Below are positions 13,014 through 24,049 of a stretch of DNA of 64,000 bases, one piece after another (position 1 is the first letter of the stretch; every line of letters starts with the position of its first letter). The notes beneath the pieces were generated by a model, which did not search any database, was not told where the DNA came from, and was given only the letters and a program-made list of their open reading frames with translations. The DNA lies in assembly GCF_963678975.1 (NCBI RefSeq), contig NC_089277.1:17746757-17810756 (forward strand). Reading direction: 5' to 3'. The stretch is from Dysidea avara. Lineage: Eukaryota > Porifera > Demospongiae > Dictyoceratida > Dysideidae. Made by a program: the position numbers and the translations under genes.

Positions 13014-14677
13014 ATTTGCACGCTTACAAGGTTTTATATAGGGGGGTAGTGCATCATAACCTGAGATTATATCTAATCATTTTTGGGTACCTGAGAAGGC
13101 ACCAGAAGCAGTTTGTCAAACATTTCCTGGAGAAGAATACCCACACAGATCTGCAGAGGAGGTATGACACTCTTTAAGTGTCTTCAATAAGAATTTGTGT
13201 TAATTGTATAATTATTTTTGACTTTTAAACTACTGCTGCTTAGTCTAGGTATACTGGATTGTGGAGACCTTGAATACAATTGCTTTCTTTACCTTTTCAA
13301 ACATACTTTGTTGGTAGGATCAGGAATCCTATAGGCCTTCTTCAACACTTGTATTGTAAAGCTTTAATAAATAAAATTGACAGTGCTGATCCCTTCCATT
13401 GTTGCCATTTCATGCAGTAAGCTCTTTATCACTTGATGACGTCTCCAATTTCCTGGGGTTCAGCGAGGTCAACCAGTTTTTATTGAAACCCTTCTAAAGT
13501 AGCTTTATTACTCTGTACAAATCCTATGAGCTCACATGAGTGTGTTGTACATCCTCTGGTTCACTTATATGTCAATGAAAGTATGTGAAATTTTTATAAA
13601 CAGTTCATATTTAAAATAATACTTGGAAAGTACTGCTTCTACCTTTTGCTACCCTGTCAGTACTCAGCAGCAGGCTGCAACAATTTTCAAAGTCAATGGC
13701 AATAAATCATCAGTTTTTTTCCAGTTTTAAGAGTCAACAATTTGCAAACACCTCAGAACATGAGACATATTGTGTGTAAATCAACAGCTGTAATTTCAAA
13801 CAGCTATACTGTATTTTTTTACATCTGTACAGCAAACTGAAAAACACACATGTGCATTGTGTGATGTCACTAAAGTCTAGCCTCACTATATTATGTTTTT
13901 TTGTTTTCTTTCCTTTTTAGTTGTCTCCTGGTATACACTCACAAACTTGATGTGGACATTCTGACAAATCACAAAAGAAACCCAAAACAGTACGTTTCTG
14001 AGCTCTGACTGTGGATCATCGATAGCGAGTTGATGAGCAACTGCGTACTAGGTAGACCTACATACGAAGCAAATACAGTGGAGTAGAATCTTACACTGAC
14101 ACTGCACCTTTTAGTATTATGCTTAATTCTTTGTTCCACTACTTGAGAAACTTTGGCAATGGTGAAATTGATTGTCACCAAAGATCTGCTGTAGTGATTT
14201 CAATGGTTGCATACTTCATACTATTTAATTAATAAAAGGTTAAACATTTTAATGTTTAATATCAGTACAAAATACATAAGTACTGTACACATGTGTAACT
14301 CTGTAGCTGCCAAGCACAGATAAGATGTGCTTTATTACAAAAGGCCATCTAAGAATAGATGTAGGGGTGCTCGAACACTTTCTTTTTACTGTGTAGTAAC
14401 TACAATAGGAAGGTACTGCTATAAGCTACAGGTGCACTTGTATTTTATAAACGCTAATATCTTTTAAAAATTAATGTGCTTGTGCCAATTATGTTGGCAT
14501 GATTGTATATTAACAGGCTAGCAAAAGCATCAAGTATTATGCCAGCAAATAATACAAGATTTTAAAGCAATGTGAATGTAAGAAATACGTGCAGCAAAAC
14601 ATGAACATACTATGCATAATGCTGCATTTGATATCAAATGCACAGTACTCTTATTTTTACAGTTTTGGGCTGATTTG
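13014..14677. other. no gene seen
   Basis: About 1.6 kb of AT-rich sequence with no recognisable protein, repeat end or structural RNA. One minus-strand open frame of 70 codons (13969-14181) shows no known motif. Confidence 0.4.
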
Positions 14678-14742
14678 ATATACTCTAATACAGCAGTCGC
14701 TTACTCTAATACAGCAGTCACAATTCTAATAAAACAGTCAGC
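14678..14742 (-). repeat. three tandem copies of the CTCTATTAG motif (diverged)
   Basis: On the plus strand TACTCTAATACAGCAGTC occurs twice and ATTCTAATAAAACAGTC once. These are reverse-complement, diverged forms of the dispersed GACTGCTCTATTAGAGTA motif. They lie just upstream of the reverse transcriptase relic. Confidence 0.7.
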
Positions 14743-14761
14743 TCTCAAGCACATTATTTAA

Positions 14762-15205
14762 TTGCATGTGATGGGGCATTTAGAGTGTAACAATATCCTC
14801 TCAACCAATCAGTTTGGTTTCCACCAAAAACATTCTGCTGATCTTCAACTACTATTAACTGTCCATGACTTAGCATCCAGTTTAAATGACAAAGCACAAA
14901 CTGATTGCATACTGCTGGATTTCAGCAAGGCATTCGACAAGGTTTCCCATAAACTCTTACTGTTAAAGTTAAGGTACTATGGAATTACCAGAGAGACAAT
15001 TAGCTGTATTTGGTCTTTTTTAACCAACCGTAAATAGTAAGTTTTTTTTGTGATGGTTCTATTTCAGAAGCTGTCAACGTTACCAGTGGAGTACCTCAGT
15101 GCTCTGTATTGGGCCCCTTACTGTTCTTGTTTTTATAAATGACTTTCCCAGCTGTATTAAATCTACTTGTTGCCTAATTTGCAGATGACTGTCTGTTGTA
15201 ATGTA
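14762..15205 (+). pseudogene. LINE reverse transcriptase fragment
   Basis: The first open stretch (14762-15037) reads NQFGFHQKHSADLQLLLTVHD, then LLDFSKAFDKVSHKLLLLKL with the first catalytic aspartate (motif A), then YYGITRETISCIWSFL. It stops at a TAG. After a frame change the next motif reads SGVPQCSVLGPLLFLFL at about 15087-15136, followed by a stop and then FADDCLL near 15180. Motifs A, B and C are therefore all visible in order across broken frames. The order and spacing are those of a jockey/CR1-group LINE. Both ends are missing and it is not related in detail to the 36-40 kb copy. Confidence 0.85.
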
Positions 15206-15286
15206 TTAAGACACGTACAGATAGGTATCTTTGGAATAAGAAGGCCAATAGCTAGCTAGCATTCACAGTACATTAGTCATCTTGCA

Positions 15287-15493
15287 TACCGTATGCAAGG
15301 AAATTTTGACAATAGAAAAATTTAACAAAATTGACGAATCAATTAAATTCATCAAACTTAAGTTCGTCAAATGTCTTTAAAAATGCAGGTTTTGTCTATA
15401 ATTTTTTGATTTCGTCAACATTTTATTTATCAAATCTGCTGAAATGTGAATTTGTCAAATTTTTCTTGCGTCAAAATTTCCTTGTGTATGGTA
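15287..15493. mobile_element. MITE with TACCGTATGCAAGGAAATTT ends
   Basis: Left end TACCGTATGCAAGGAAATTT then TGAC. The right end read in reverse complement is TACCATACACAAGGAAATTT then TGAC, giving 21 matches in 24. Interior repeats of a GTCAAA-type motif. The 207-bp length and AT richness fit a non-autonomous DNA transposon; a TA target is possible but not proven. Confidence 0.75.
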
Positions 15494-15959
15494 CAGCAGT
15501 GTAGGTAAAGTACACGAAGTGATGCATACACATTTTTAAAAGTCGGTATATAAAAGTGTAAAAACAAAATACAAGAATGGGGTATGGTATCAATGAGACA
15601 GCAACTCATTTGCAGCCATATACATATAGTGCATTTTTGAGCTAGGTTTTGAAAATATGTTAGGTAGTTATTCACCTGGGTCAGTCAAGCCCATGAAACA
15701 GCTAATTTAAATTGCCATGTAATAACAGTACATGTAAATGGTATAGTGTCAAGACCAGTATAAACCAAGATTTGAACTGTACTAGATCCCTTCTTCTCCC
15801 TACCCAATTGGTCTGGCCACACAAGGCAACCCAACATACACCACGCATGCACAAATTAAAGTATGTAGCTGTCATTGTGCACAAATCCTGTATGCTATAG
15901 AGTCTCTAGACCCTCGTTCACGTGAGAGTCTGTTTCTGCCAGACTGAGTTCTGTCACTG
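15494..15959. other. no gene seen
   Basis: Short overlapping open frames on both strands (15702-15900) mirror one another and show no motif. No RNA gene or repeat end recognised. Confidence 0.4.
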
Positions 15960-17560
15960 GAACATTGAAAAGCGAAAAACGTGCAGTGTACATGCTGTCA
16001 CATTTACAGCTTTAGAGGCTAACCCCATACCTCGTATCCTCACAGATGAGTTCCTTCCTCTCAGTCCAACTCGTCGCCAACACAGCAACATTAACCTTAA
16101 CAGATGCGCAGCATTAAAGGAGGTCCGAATGCCTAATGAGTCACGTAGTACCACAGATGATTCATCTACAGTCGCAAGCAGCTAATCAGCAATTATTAGT
16201 ATTGTACGCGCCTATAATATTATTATAGTAAAGGATCCGCAGAAAATTAAAACGCGAAAGCAGCTGAGTTGCTGAATATCGTCGATGTTTAGCTAATGTC
16301 ATCAATGTTTAGCAAATGTCGTCGATGTTTAGTAAATGTCATCAATGTTTAGCAAATGTCGTCGATGTTTAGTAAATGTCGTCGATGTTTAGCAAATGCC
16401 ATCGATATTTAGCTAAATGTCGTCGATGTTTAGTAAATATCGACGATATTTGGTTTAGATCTCAATTTTTGGGATTTTGAGACAAATGGCACCCCATTTT
16501 ATTTAACATCGATGTTTTGAATTCTATAAAAACCGTCGCATCGATCTTCTGTAATCGATGTTTTGTAATCGAAGTTACAGCATCGATGTTTCGCATCGAT
16601 CTAAAAACATCGATGATTTTGCATCGATGCAGAAATCGAGGTGTCAAATTATTGCAAATTTTTTTAAATCGCGAATCTTAAAGTATCACTTTAAGCGCTC
16701 TTAAAATAATTCTGGAATACGAACATGTGTGAGGCGTAGGCAGGGGCGGATCCAGAGTCTGGAAAGAGGGGGGGCACCTTGCTGAAAAAAGTTGAAGAGC
16801 AAAAAAAAAAAAAAAAAAAGGTCACAACAATAATAGCTAGTTATCCTTTACCAAATATATTATATCACGTATGTTATGTAAAATAAAATCCTATTTATAC
16901 CTTCCTAAGTAAGCTACACTTCCCAATGAACACTGTGACTGCTTTATTAGAGTGATTGACTGCTCTATTAGAGTATCTCGATCTTATATACATTTTTTTA
17001 AGGGGGGGGGGGGGGGGGGGCACGTGCCCCCTGTGCCCCCCCCTGGATCCGCCCCTGGTAGGCAACCATAAACTCAACCAGAGTGTGCGAAAGATTGCAC
17101 AAACAGGTACAAGAGTAGCTTAAGGCCCCTATTTGGTGATTATTAGTTTCTCATCCAGCCTTTCTAATTATTATGATGCGGCCGGGAGGGTATTACTATT
17201 ATGCCATTATTTTATAATATTAACACACTGATGTACAGACCTTGTCCAAATTGTCTTTCTTTCTTACTACAAACATTTCCTTCAGCAGCTGCTTCTACTT
17301 TTCGTGATCGCCAACTGTTTTTCGACAGTCAACTGAAAGCCTGCTCAGTTGATGAAGTCGATAGAACACGTGCAGCAATTTGCTAAGGAAAACAACAGTA
17401 TATAGCGCATTGTAGCGTTCATCAACAAAAAATTATAACAGTTTGGTATCACGTGTTCTTCTAAGCATGCACAGAGTAAATAATGGCTTACCATGCGGTA
17501 GCTTAAGAAGGATGCGGGCGGTGGATGAGAAACTAATAATCACCAAATAGGGGCCTAATG
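15960..17560 (-). mobile_element. repeat A, copy 2, with X inverted relative to Y
   Basis: 15960-16496 is the reverse complement of segment Y of copy 1: GCAAGCAGCTAATCAGC at 16175 mirrors GCTGATTAGCTGCTTGC at 8758. 16494-17180 is segment X in the same orientation as copy 1, interrupted by a MITE at 16741-17057. Taken together, X is inverted with respect to Y between the two copies. An additional inverted copy of the GGCCCCTATTTGGTGATTAT block lies at about 17525-17555, so this copy has that block at both sides of 17.12-17.55 kb. Small open frames (15922-16185, 17201-17386) read through without recognisable domains and may be worn transposon coding pieces. Confidence 0.65.
16741..17057. mobile_element. 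CAGGGGCGGATCC MITE with a visible empty site
   Basis: 15-bp perfect inverted ends (CAGGGGCGGATCCAG and CTGGATCCGCCCCTG) bound 317 bp that include an A run (about 16801-16819), a G run (about 17002-17020) and a pair of CTCTATTAG motifs. GTAGG flanks both sides (16736-16740, 17058-17062). Copy 1 of repeat A carries the uninterrupted GTAGGCAACC at 8291, so the insertion boundaries are certain to within one base. The ends look like hAT elements; the 5- to 6-bp duplication is shorter than the usual 8 bp. Confidence 0.92.
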
Positions 17561-17779
17561 TCGTTATCAGGGTTGTGATATATTGGCTGGTGGAATATTT
17601 CTAAATAAAGAGCTCCCAGTCCTCACCATGTAAATTCGATTACAAGGGACCATTAGTTGGTCCAGGTTGCTTAATATCATTTGGGTACTTATGACCATTT
17701 GTTGTTATATGAGTAGTATTAAGTAGGCTTTGTAATAATAACCTGGAACAGATTGTTAGCTGCAACCCGGGTCTTTTCT

Positions 17780-18440
17780 CTTTCATTCTCCGTGCTGCTT
17801 CTGACACTCTTCCCACTGCTGTAAATTTACAATGTTGGAATATACAATGTGGTACAAATGTACATTGTGTGGCAGTTTTCAGCCTACCACAGCACATGTA
17901 TTGGGTGGCTGCCCTGTTGCATAGACACAGGGCCGCTTTACGTATTGTCATGACCAAGTTTTACACTGCTTAAGTAGTGAACTTTCTAAACTTTTAACTG
18001 ATGGTCTTAATTTATGCTGACTTACCTGGATTGTGAGCTAGTGACTCCCTACAGGCTACAGTTTCCTTATCACCCCATATCGCCCTGACGTTGTCCTTTA
18101 CAATTGGAGAAGTAATTCAGTTGCCCTGTTAGAACTGACATGTCCCTTGGACTTGGTTGAATACCTTGAATTTGCAAAGGATCACATGCAGGGAAAACAG
18201 AATACCAAGAATAGTTGTCTGAATTTGACTGCCAAATTTTTATAGCACCATTGAATTATGTGTTTTAGGCCACTCCTGCCATCCCCTTTATCTTCTTTCC
18301 AAAACTGTGGCACCTCTTTATTCAGAATGAGCTCAATATAACTAAATCCAGCTACAGACGTGTCTTTGATTTGGCAGCTGGAGTAGCAGTTTCTTCTAGA
18401 GTAATCTTCTTGACAAGAGATAGCCCAGAATAGTTAGGGG
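17780..18440 (+). pseudogene. retroelement relic: zinc finger plus restriction-like endonuclease end
   Basis: With several frame changes the plus strand reads CTLCGSFQPTTAHVLGGCPV at about 17855-17915, a CCHC-type finger, followed by RFTYRHDQVLHCL. Around 18080-18210 it reads RPDVVLYNW, then ALLELTCP, then GKTEYQE. A finger followed by PDVV...ELTCP is the C-terminal arrangement of retroelements with a restriction-like endonuclease. Near 18355-18430 RRVFDLAAGVAVSS and FLTRDSPE close the protein. The following sequence to about 18835, ending GAGGTTAAATCAATAATCAA, is probably its 3' untranslated end. No intact frame survives; the family is recalled from similar cnidarian and sponge proteins rather than searched. 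Confidence 0.5.
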
Positions 18441-18840
18441 AATGTTAATGTTGATCTCTATTTAACTATTATTTTGTGTGTAGTTAAATTTCTTTTAGTT
18501 TTATCTTTAACTGTATTTCCTTGCCATGTCCACTTCTGGGGTAATTTGCTGGGGTAATTAGCTACACCCATCTGTGGCTGTGTGTGTCCAAGGACTCACT
18601 CACCATACTTATGTACATTTTATTCAACACTAATAATGTTGGTTTTCTCTCTATGCTTTGTAATCAGCTTGTTATGTGCATGTCTTGTTTAGCTTTGTTT
18701 TTCATTGTAGCTGTAATTGTATATTTATTTCTTTGTTGGTTTTTGTAATGTAGATGTATGTGTTTTCACTCCGGTAAGGAAGAACGGCTGTGCCAGTTAC
18801 CGTGAGGTTAAATCAATAATCAATCATTCAATTCAAATAC

Positions 18841-19290
18841 CGTAAAGTCGGGTTGTTAGGTGCATGCGCTTATAATTTTTGGAGAAAATTTTTTGTAAAA
18901 ATCACACTATCTGTTAGGCGCATACGCCTAATAAATAATTGTGGTGAGTGTAACACGGAGTTGCTACATTGTAATAGAGTAGTTAGTTTGTTCCATTCAC
19001 CAGCCAGAATTTGACTCTATTTCTGGGTGAAATCCCTCGTGATAAACAAGATTATCACTATCCAGATGGCTGATTTGCTGTATACATAGCAAAGGGAGAC
19101 TTCAGGGAAGACATAAACGCTTGAGAAGACATTAATTTTTTAGTACTTTCAGCTTTTCTTGCTGTGTATAGCTCTATCGTCACATTTAGCCATTTGTGCT
19201 TATCATCCATGGTTAATTACAAGAAATGTGTATGTGCTTAACAAATAATATGCGCTTAATAGATACATGCACTTAACAACCCGACTCTAT
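18841..19290. mobile_element. MITE with AGTCGGGTTGTTA ends
   Basis: AGTCGGGTTGTTAGGTGCAT at 18846 is matched in inverted orientation by CATGCACTTAACAACCCGAC at about 19266, with one mismatch in about 20. Subterminal copies of a TTAGGCGCATACGCC-like motif occur inside. Length about 450 bp with no coding capacity. The target duplication could not be fixed. Confidence 0.7.
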
Positions 19291-19330
19291 AACTGCTGCT
19301 CATTAAATGACCTAATGAGCAGCAGTTATA
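19288..19330. other. perfect 18-bp-stem hairpin
   Basis: TATAACTGCTGCTCATTA (19288-19305) and TAATGAGCAGCAGTTATA (19313-19330) are exact reverse complements around a 7-base loop AATGACC. It joins the right end of the preceding MITE to the sequence before the composite element. Its role is unknown. Confidence 0.9.
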
Positions 19331-19411
19331 CTGGAGTGAAGAAGCTGAAACCTCCGGTATGCATACATGTGGTAGTCTCGTGTGGCCAGACTCTAGACAT
19401 CATGGATAATA

Positions 19412-19730
19412 TAATCAAAAACAGCCAAGCTGTAAAAAAAGGTGCGGCCCCCAAAAAGGCCATGGTGAAAAAAGATGTGAAATCCAAGGTGGCGGCCAAG
19501 AAATGGCTGTGATGGTAGGTTAATGGTTACATTTTAATAACGACAATTCAGGTGAATTTGGTACCAAGACCAAGCGGCACAAAATTCACCTGAATTGTCG
19601 TTATTAAAATGTAACCATTAACCTACCATCACAGCCATTTCTTGGCCGCCACCTTGGATTTCACATCTTTTTTCACCATGGCCTTTTTTGGGGCCCGCAC
19701 CTTTTTTTACAGCTTGGCTGTTTTTGATTA
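19412..19730. repeat. long inverted repeat (foldback) of composite element, copy 1
   Basis: AATCAAAAACAGCCAAGCTG on the left is mirrored by CAGCTTGGCTGTTTTTGATT on the right. The arms stay complementary through GGTGGCGGCCAAGAAATGGC to a centre near 19570 (GGTACCAAGACCAAGCGGCA). A transcript could form a hairpin of about 150 bp. The small open frame across the left arm (19267-19512) is a consequence of this structure. Confidence 0.92.
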
Positions 19731-19959
19731 GATATCACTTCTTTTTGTATTTGTATACTGCAAAGCCGGCCTATGGCTGGCTTTGGGGCTTTTTTAACCC
19801 ATGTGTTTTTTTCTTTAACACAGGAAGAAGAAAAGAACTTAAAGAAAAATTTTAGTACTTCAATTATTTTTGATTTTATTAGTAATTATACAAATTATAT
19901 ACATATATTTATTACATGCCCATTATTCCCCACAGGATTTTTTTTGCAGCTGATCTCTC

Positions 19960-22900
19960 TACTGGGTGACTTGAAATGTAGCTGAACTATATACAGGATG
20001 GTTTCTTTGTAGCTGAACTCTCTACAAGGTAACCTCTTCTAGCTGATCTCTCTACAGGGTATTTTGTTTCTAGCTGAACTCTCTACAGGTGATTTGTTTG
20101 CAGCTAAACTCTCTACATGGTGGTTTCTTTGTAGCCGAACTCTCTACATGATGGTTTCTTTGTAGCTGAACTCTCTATAAGGTGACTTCGTCTAGCTGAA
20201 CTCTCTACAGGGTGATTTTTTTGTAGCTGAACTCTCTGCAGGGTGATTTGTTTGCAGCTGAACTCTCTACATGATGGTTTCTTTGTAACTGAACACTCTA
20301 CAAGGTGACTTCTTCTAGCTGATCTTTCTACAGGGTGAATTGTTGTAGCTGAACTATCTACAAGGTAACTTCTTCTAGCTGATCTCTATACAGGGTGATT
20401 TGTTTGTAGTTGAATTCTGTACAGGTGGTTTCTTTGTAGCTGAACTCTGTACATGATGGTTTCTTTGTAGCTAAACTCTTTACAAGGTGACTTCTTCTAG
20501 CTGAACTCTCTACGGGGTAATTTCTTTGTAGCTGAACTCTCTATATGATGGTTTCTTTGTAACTGAACTCTCTACAAGGTAACTTCTTCTAGCTGATCTT
20601 TCTACTGGGTGATTTGTTTGCAGCTGAACTCTCTACATGGTGGTTTCTTTGTTGCTGAACTCTCTACAAGGTGAATTCTTCTACCTGATCTCTCTACAGG
20701 GTGATTTGTTTGTAACTGAACTCTGTACAAGTGCGTTTTTGTGGGTGATCTCACTGCAGGTTGATTTGTTTGTAGCTGAACTCACTAAAGGGTGATTTTG
20801 CTTGTAGCTGAACTCCTTGCATTGTATCTAGTTTCTAGCTGATCTCTCTACAGGGTGATTTGTTTGTAGCTGATCTCTCTACAAGTTGATTTGTGTGTAG
20901 CTGATCTCTCTGCAGGTTGATTAATTTGCAGCCGATCTCTCTACAAGGTAATTTGTTTGTAGCTGAACTGTCTATAAAGTGATTTATTTGTAGCTGATCT
21001 CTCTGCAGGTTGATTTGTTTTAGCTGAACTCTCTACAGGGTGATATACTTGTAGCTGAACTCCTTACATTGTGTCTAGTTTCTAGCTGATCTCTCTACAG
21101 GGTGATTTGTTTGTAGCTGATCTCTCTACAAGTTGATTTGTGTGTAGCTGATCTTTCAACTGGTTGATTTGTTTGTAGCCGATCTCTCTACAGGGTAATT
21201 TGTTTGTAGCTGAACTCAGTACAAGGTGCTTTTTTGTAGGTGATCTCACTACAGGTTGATTTGTTTGTAGCTGAACTTACTAAAGGGTGATTTGCTTGTA
21301 GCTGAACTCCTTACATTGTGTCCCGTTTTTAGCTGATCTCTCTACAGAGTGATTTGTTTGTAGCTGAACTCTCTATAAGGTGATTTGTTTGCAGCTGAAC
21401 TCTCTACATGGTGGTTTCTTTGTTGCTGAACTCTCTACAGGGTGTTTTGCTTGTAGCTGAACTCTCTGCAGGGTGATTTGTTTCTAGCTTATCTCTCTAC
21501 AGGTTGATTTGTGTGTAACTGATCTCTCTACAAGCTGATTTGTTTGTAGCTGAATTCTCTGCAAAGTGTTTTGTTTGTAGCTGACCTCTCTTCAGGGTGA
21601 TTGTTTATAGTTGATCTCTCTACAGGGTGATTTTTTTGTAGCTGACCTTTCTTCAGGGTGATTTGTTTCTAGCTGATTGCTCTGCAGGTTGATTTACTTG
21701 TAGATGAACTCTCTACAGGGTAACTTGCTTGTAGCTGAACTCCTTACTTTGTGTCTAGTTTGTAGCTGATCTCTCTACAGGGTGATTTGTTTGTAGCTGA
21801 TCTCTATACAAGTTGATTTGTGTGTAGCTGATCTTTCAACTGGTTGATTTGTTTGTAGCCGATCTCTCTACAGGGTAATTTGTTTGTAGCTGAACTCTGT
21901 ACAAGGTGCTTTTTTGTAGGTGATCTCACTGCAGGTTGATTTGTTTGTAGCTGAACTTACTAAAGGGTGATTTGCTTGTAGCTGAACTCCTTACATTGTG
22001 TCCAGTTTCTAGCTGATCTCTGTACAGAGTGATTTGTTTGTAGCTGAACTCTCTATAAGGTGATTTGTTTGCAGCTGAACTCTCTACATGGTGGTTTCTT
22101 TGTTGCTGAACTCTCTACAGGGTGTTTTGCTTGTAGCTGAACTCTCTGCAGGGTGATTTGTTTCTAGCTTATCTCTCTACAGGTTGATTTGTGTGTAACT
22201 GATCACTCTACAAGCTGATTTGTTTGTAGCTGAATTCTCTGCAAAGTGTTTTGTTTGTAGCTGACCTCTCTTCAGGGTGATTGTTTATAGTTGATCTCTC
22301 TACAGGGTGATTTTTTTGTAGCTGACCTTTCTTCAGGGTGATTTGTTTCTAGCTGATCTCTCTACAGGGTGATTTTTTGTAGCTGACCTCTTTTCAGGGT
22401 GATTTGTTTCTAGCTGATTGCTCTGCAGGTTGATTTGCTTGTAGATGAACTCTCTACAGGGTAACTTGCTTGTAGCTGAACTCCTTACTTTGTGTCTAGT
22501 TTGTAGCTGATCTCTCTACAGGGTGATTTGTTTGTAGCTGATCTCTATACAAGTTGATTGTGTGTAGCTGATCTCTCTGCAGGGTGATTTGTTTGTGGCC
22601 GATCTCTCTACAAGGTAATTTGTTTGTAGCTGAACTATCTATAAGGTGATTTGTATGTAGCTAATCTCTCTGCAGATTGATTTGTTTTAGCTGAACTCTG
22701 ATTTGTTTTTAGCTTATCTCTGTACAGGTTGATTTGTGTGTAACTGATCTCTCTACAAGCTGATTTGTTTGTAGCTGATCACTCTGCAGGTTGATTTGTT
22801 TCTAGATGATCTCTCTGCAGGTTGATTTGTTTGTTGCTGATCTCTCTAAAGGTTGATTTGTTTGTAGCTGAACTCTCTGCAAAATGTTTTGTTTGTAGTT

Positions 22901-24040
22901 GATCTCTCTACAAGGTGATTTTTTGTAGTTGACCTCTCTTCAGGGTGATTTGTTTCTAGCTGATATCTCTACAGGGTGATTTTTGTAGCTGACCCCTCTT
23001 CAGGGTGATTTGTTTCTAGCTGATCGCTCTACAGGTTGGTTTGTTTGTAGCTGAACTCTCTACACGGTGATTAGCTTGTAGCTGAACTCCTTACATTGTG
23101 TCTAGTTTCTAGCTGATCTCTCTACAGGGTGATTTGTTTGTAGCTGATCTCTCTGCAGGTTGATTTGTTTGTAGCCGATCTCTCTACAAGGTAATTTATT
23201 TGTAGCTGAGCTGTCTAAAAGGTGATTTATTTGTAGCTGATCTCGCTGCAGGTTGATTTGTTTTAGCTGAACTCTCTACAGGGTGATTTATTTGTACTGA
23301 ACTCCTTACATTGTGTGTAGTTTCTAGCTGATCTCTCTACAGGGTGATTTGTTTGTAGCTGATCTCTCTACAAGTTGATTTGTGTGTAGCTGGTCTGTCT
23401 GCAGGTTGATTTGTTTGTAGCCGATCTCTCTACAGGTAATCTGTTTGTAGCTGAGCTCTCTATAAGGTGATTTGTTTGTAGCTGATCTCTCTGCAAGTTG
23501 ATTTGTTTTAGCTGAACTCTCTACAGGGTGATTGCTTGTAGCTGAACTCCTTACATTGTGTCTAGTTTCTAGCTGATGTCTCTACAGGGTGATTTTTTGT
23601 AGCTGAACTCTCTTCAGGGTGATTTGTTTCTAGCTGATCTCTCTACAGGTAGATTTGTGTTGATTTGTTCATTGCTGATCGCTCTAAAGGTTGATTTGTT
23701 GCAGCTGAACACCCTGCAAAGTGTTTTGTTTGTAGCTGATCACTATAAAGGGTAATTTGTTTGTAGCTGAACTCTCTCCACAGTGACTTGTGTGTAGCTG
23801 AATTCTGTGTAACTGAATTCTCTAGAGAGTGACTTAATTGTAGCTGAATTCTCTACACAGTGCATGACTTGTTTATAGCTGAACTTTCTTCAGTGTGACT
23901 TGTAATGTTCTGAATCTCTATAGTGATATATTTGCTTAACTCTCCTCATGGTGACTGTCTTCTTGCTGAACTGTCTATAAGATTAACTGTTTGCAGCTGA
24001 ACTCCCTACAGAATAACTTGTGATGTAATAAAATTCTATA
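19960..24040. repeat. ~30.5-bp tandem array of composite element, copy 1
   Basis: Units alternate between forms like TAGCTGAACTCTCTACAAGG and TAGCTGATCTCTCTACAGGG, each followed by about 10 bases such as TGATTTGTTT. Roughly 130 units. A larger block repeats: TTTCAACTGGTTG recurs at about 21153 and 21833 (680 bp apart). The second block carries an extra ~61 bp, that is two units, toward its right end. The array fades into diverged units before 24050. Confidence 0.93.
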
Positions 24041-24049
24041 ATGGACTAA

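Noticed and set aside
15922..16185. A host gene of 87 codons
   Set aside because: The region is homologous, in reverse complement, to 8770-8960 of repeat A copy 1, where the frame is broken. It is part of a repeat.
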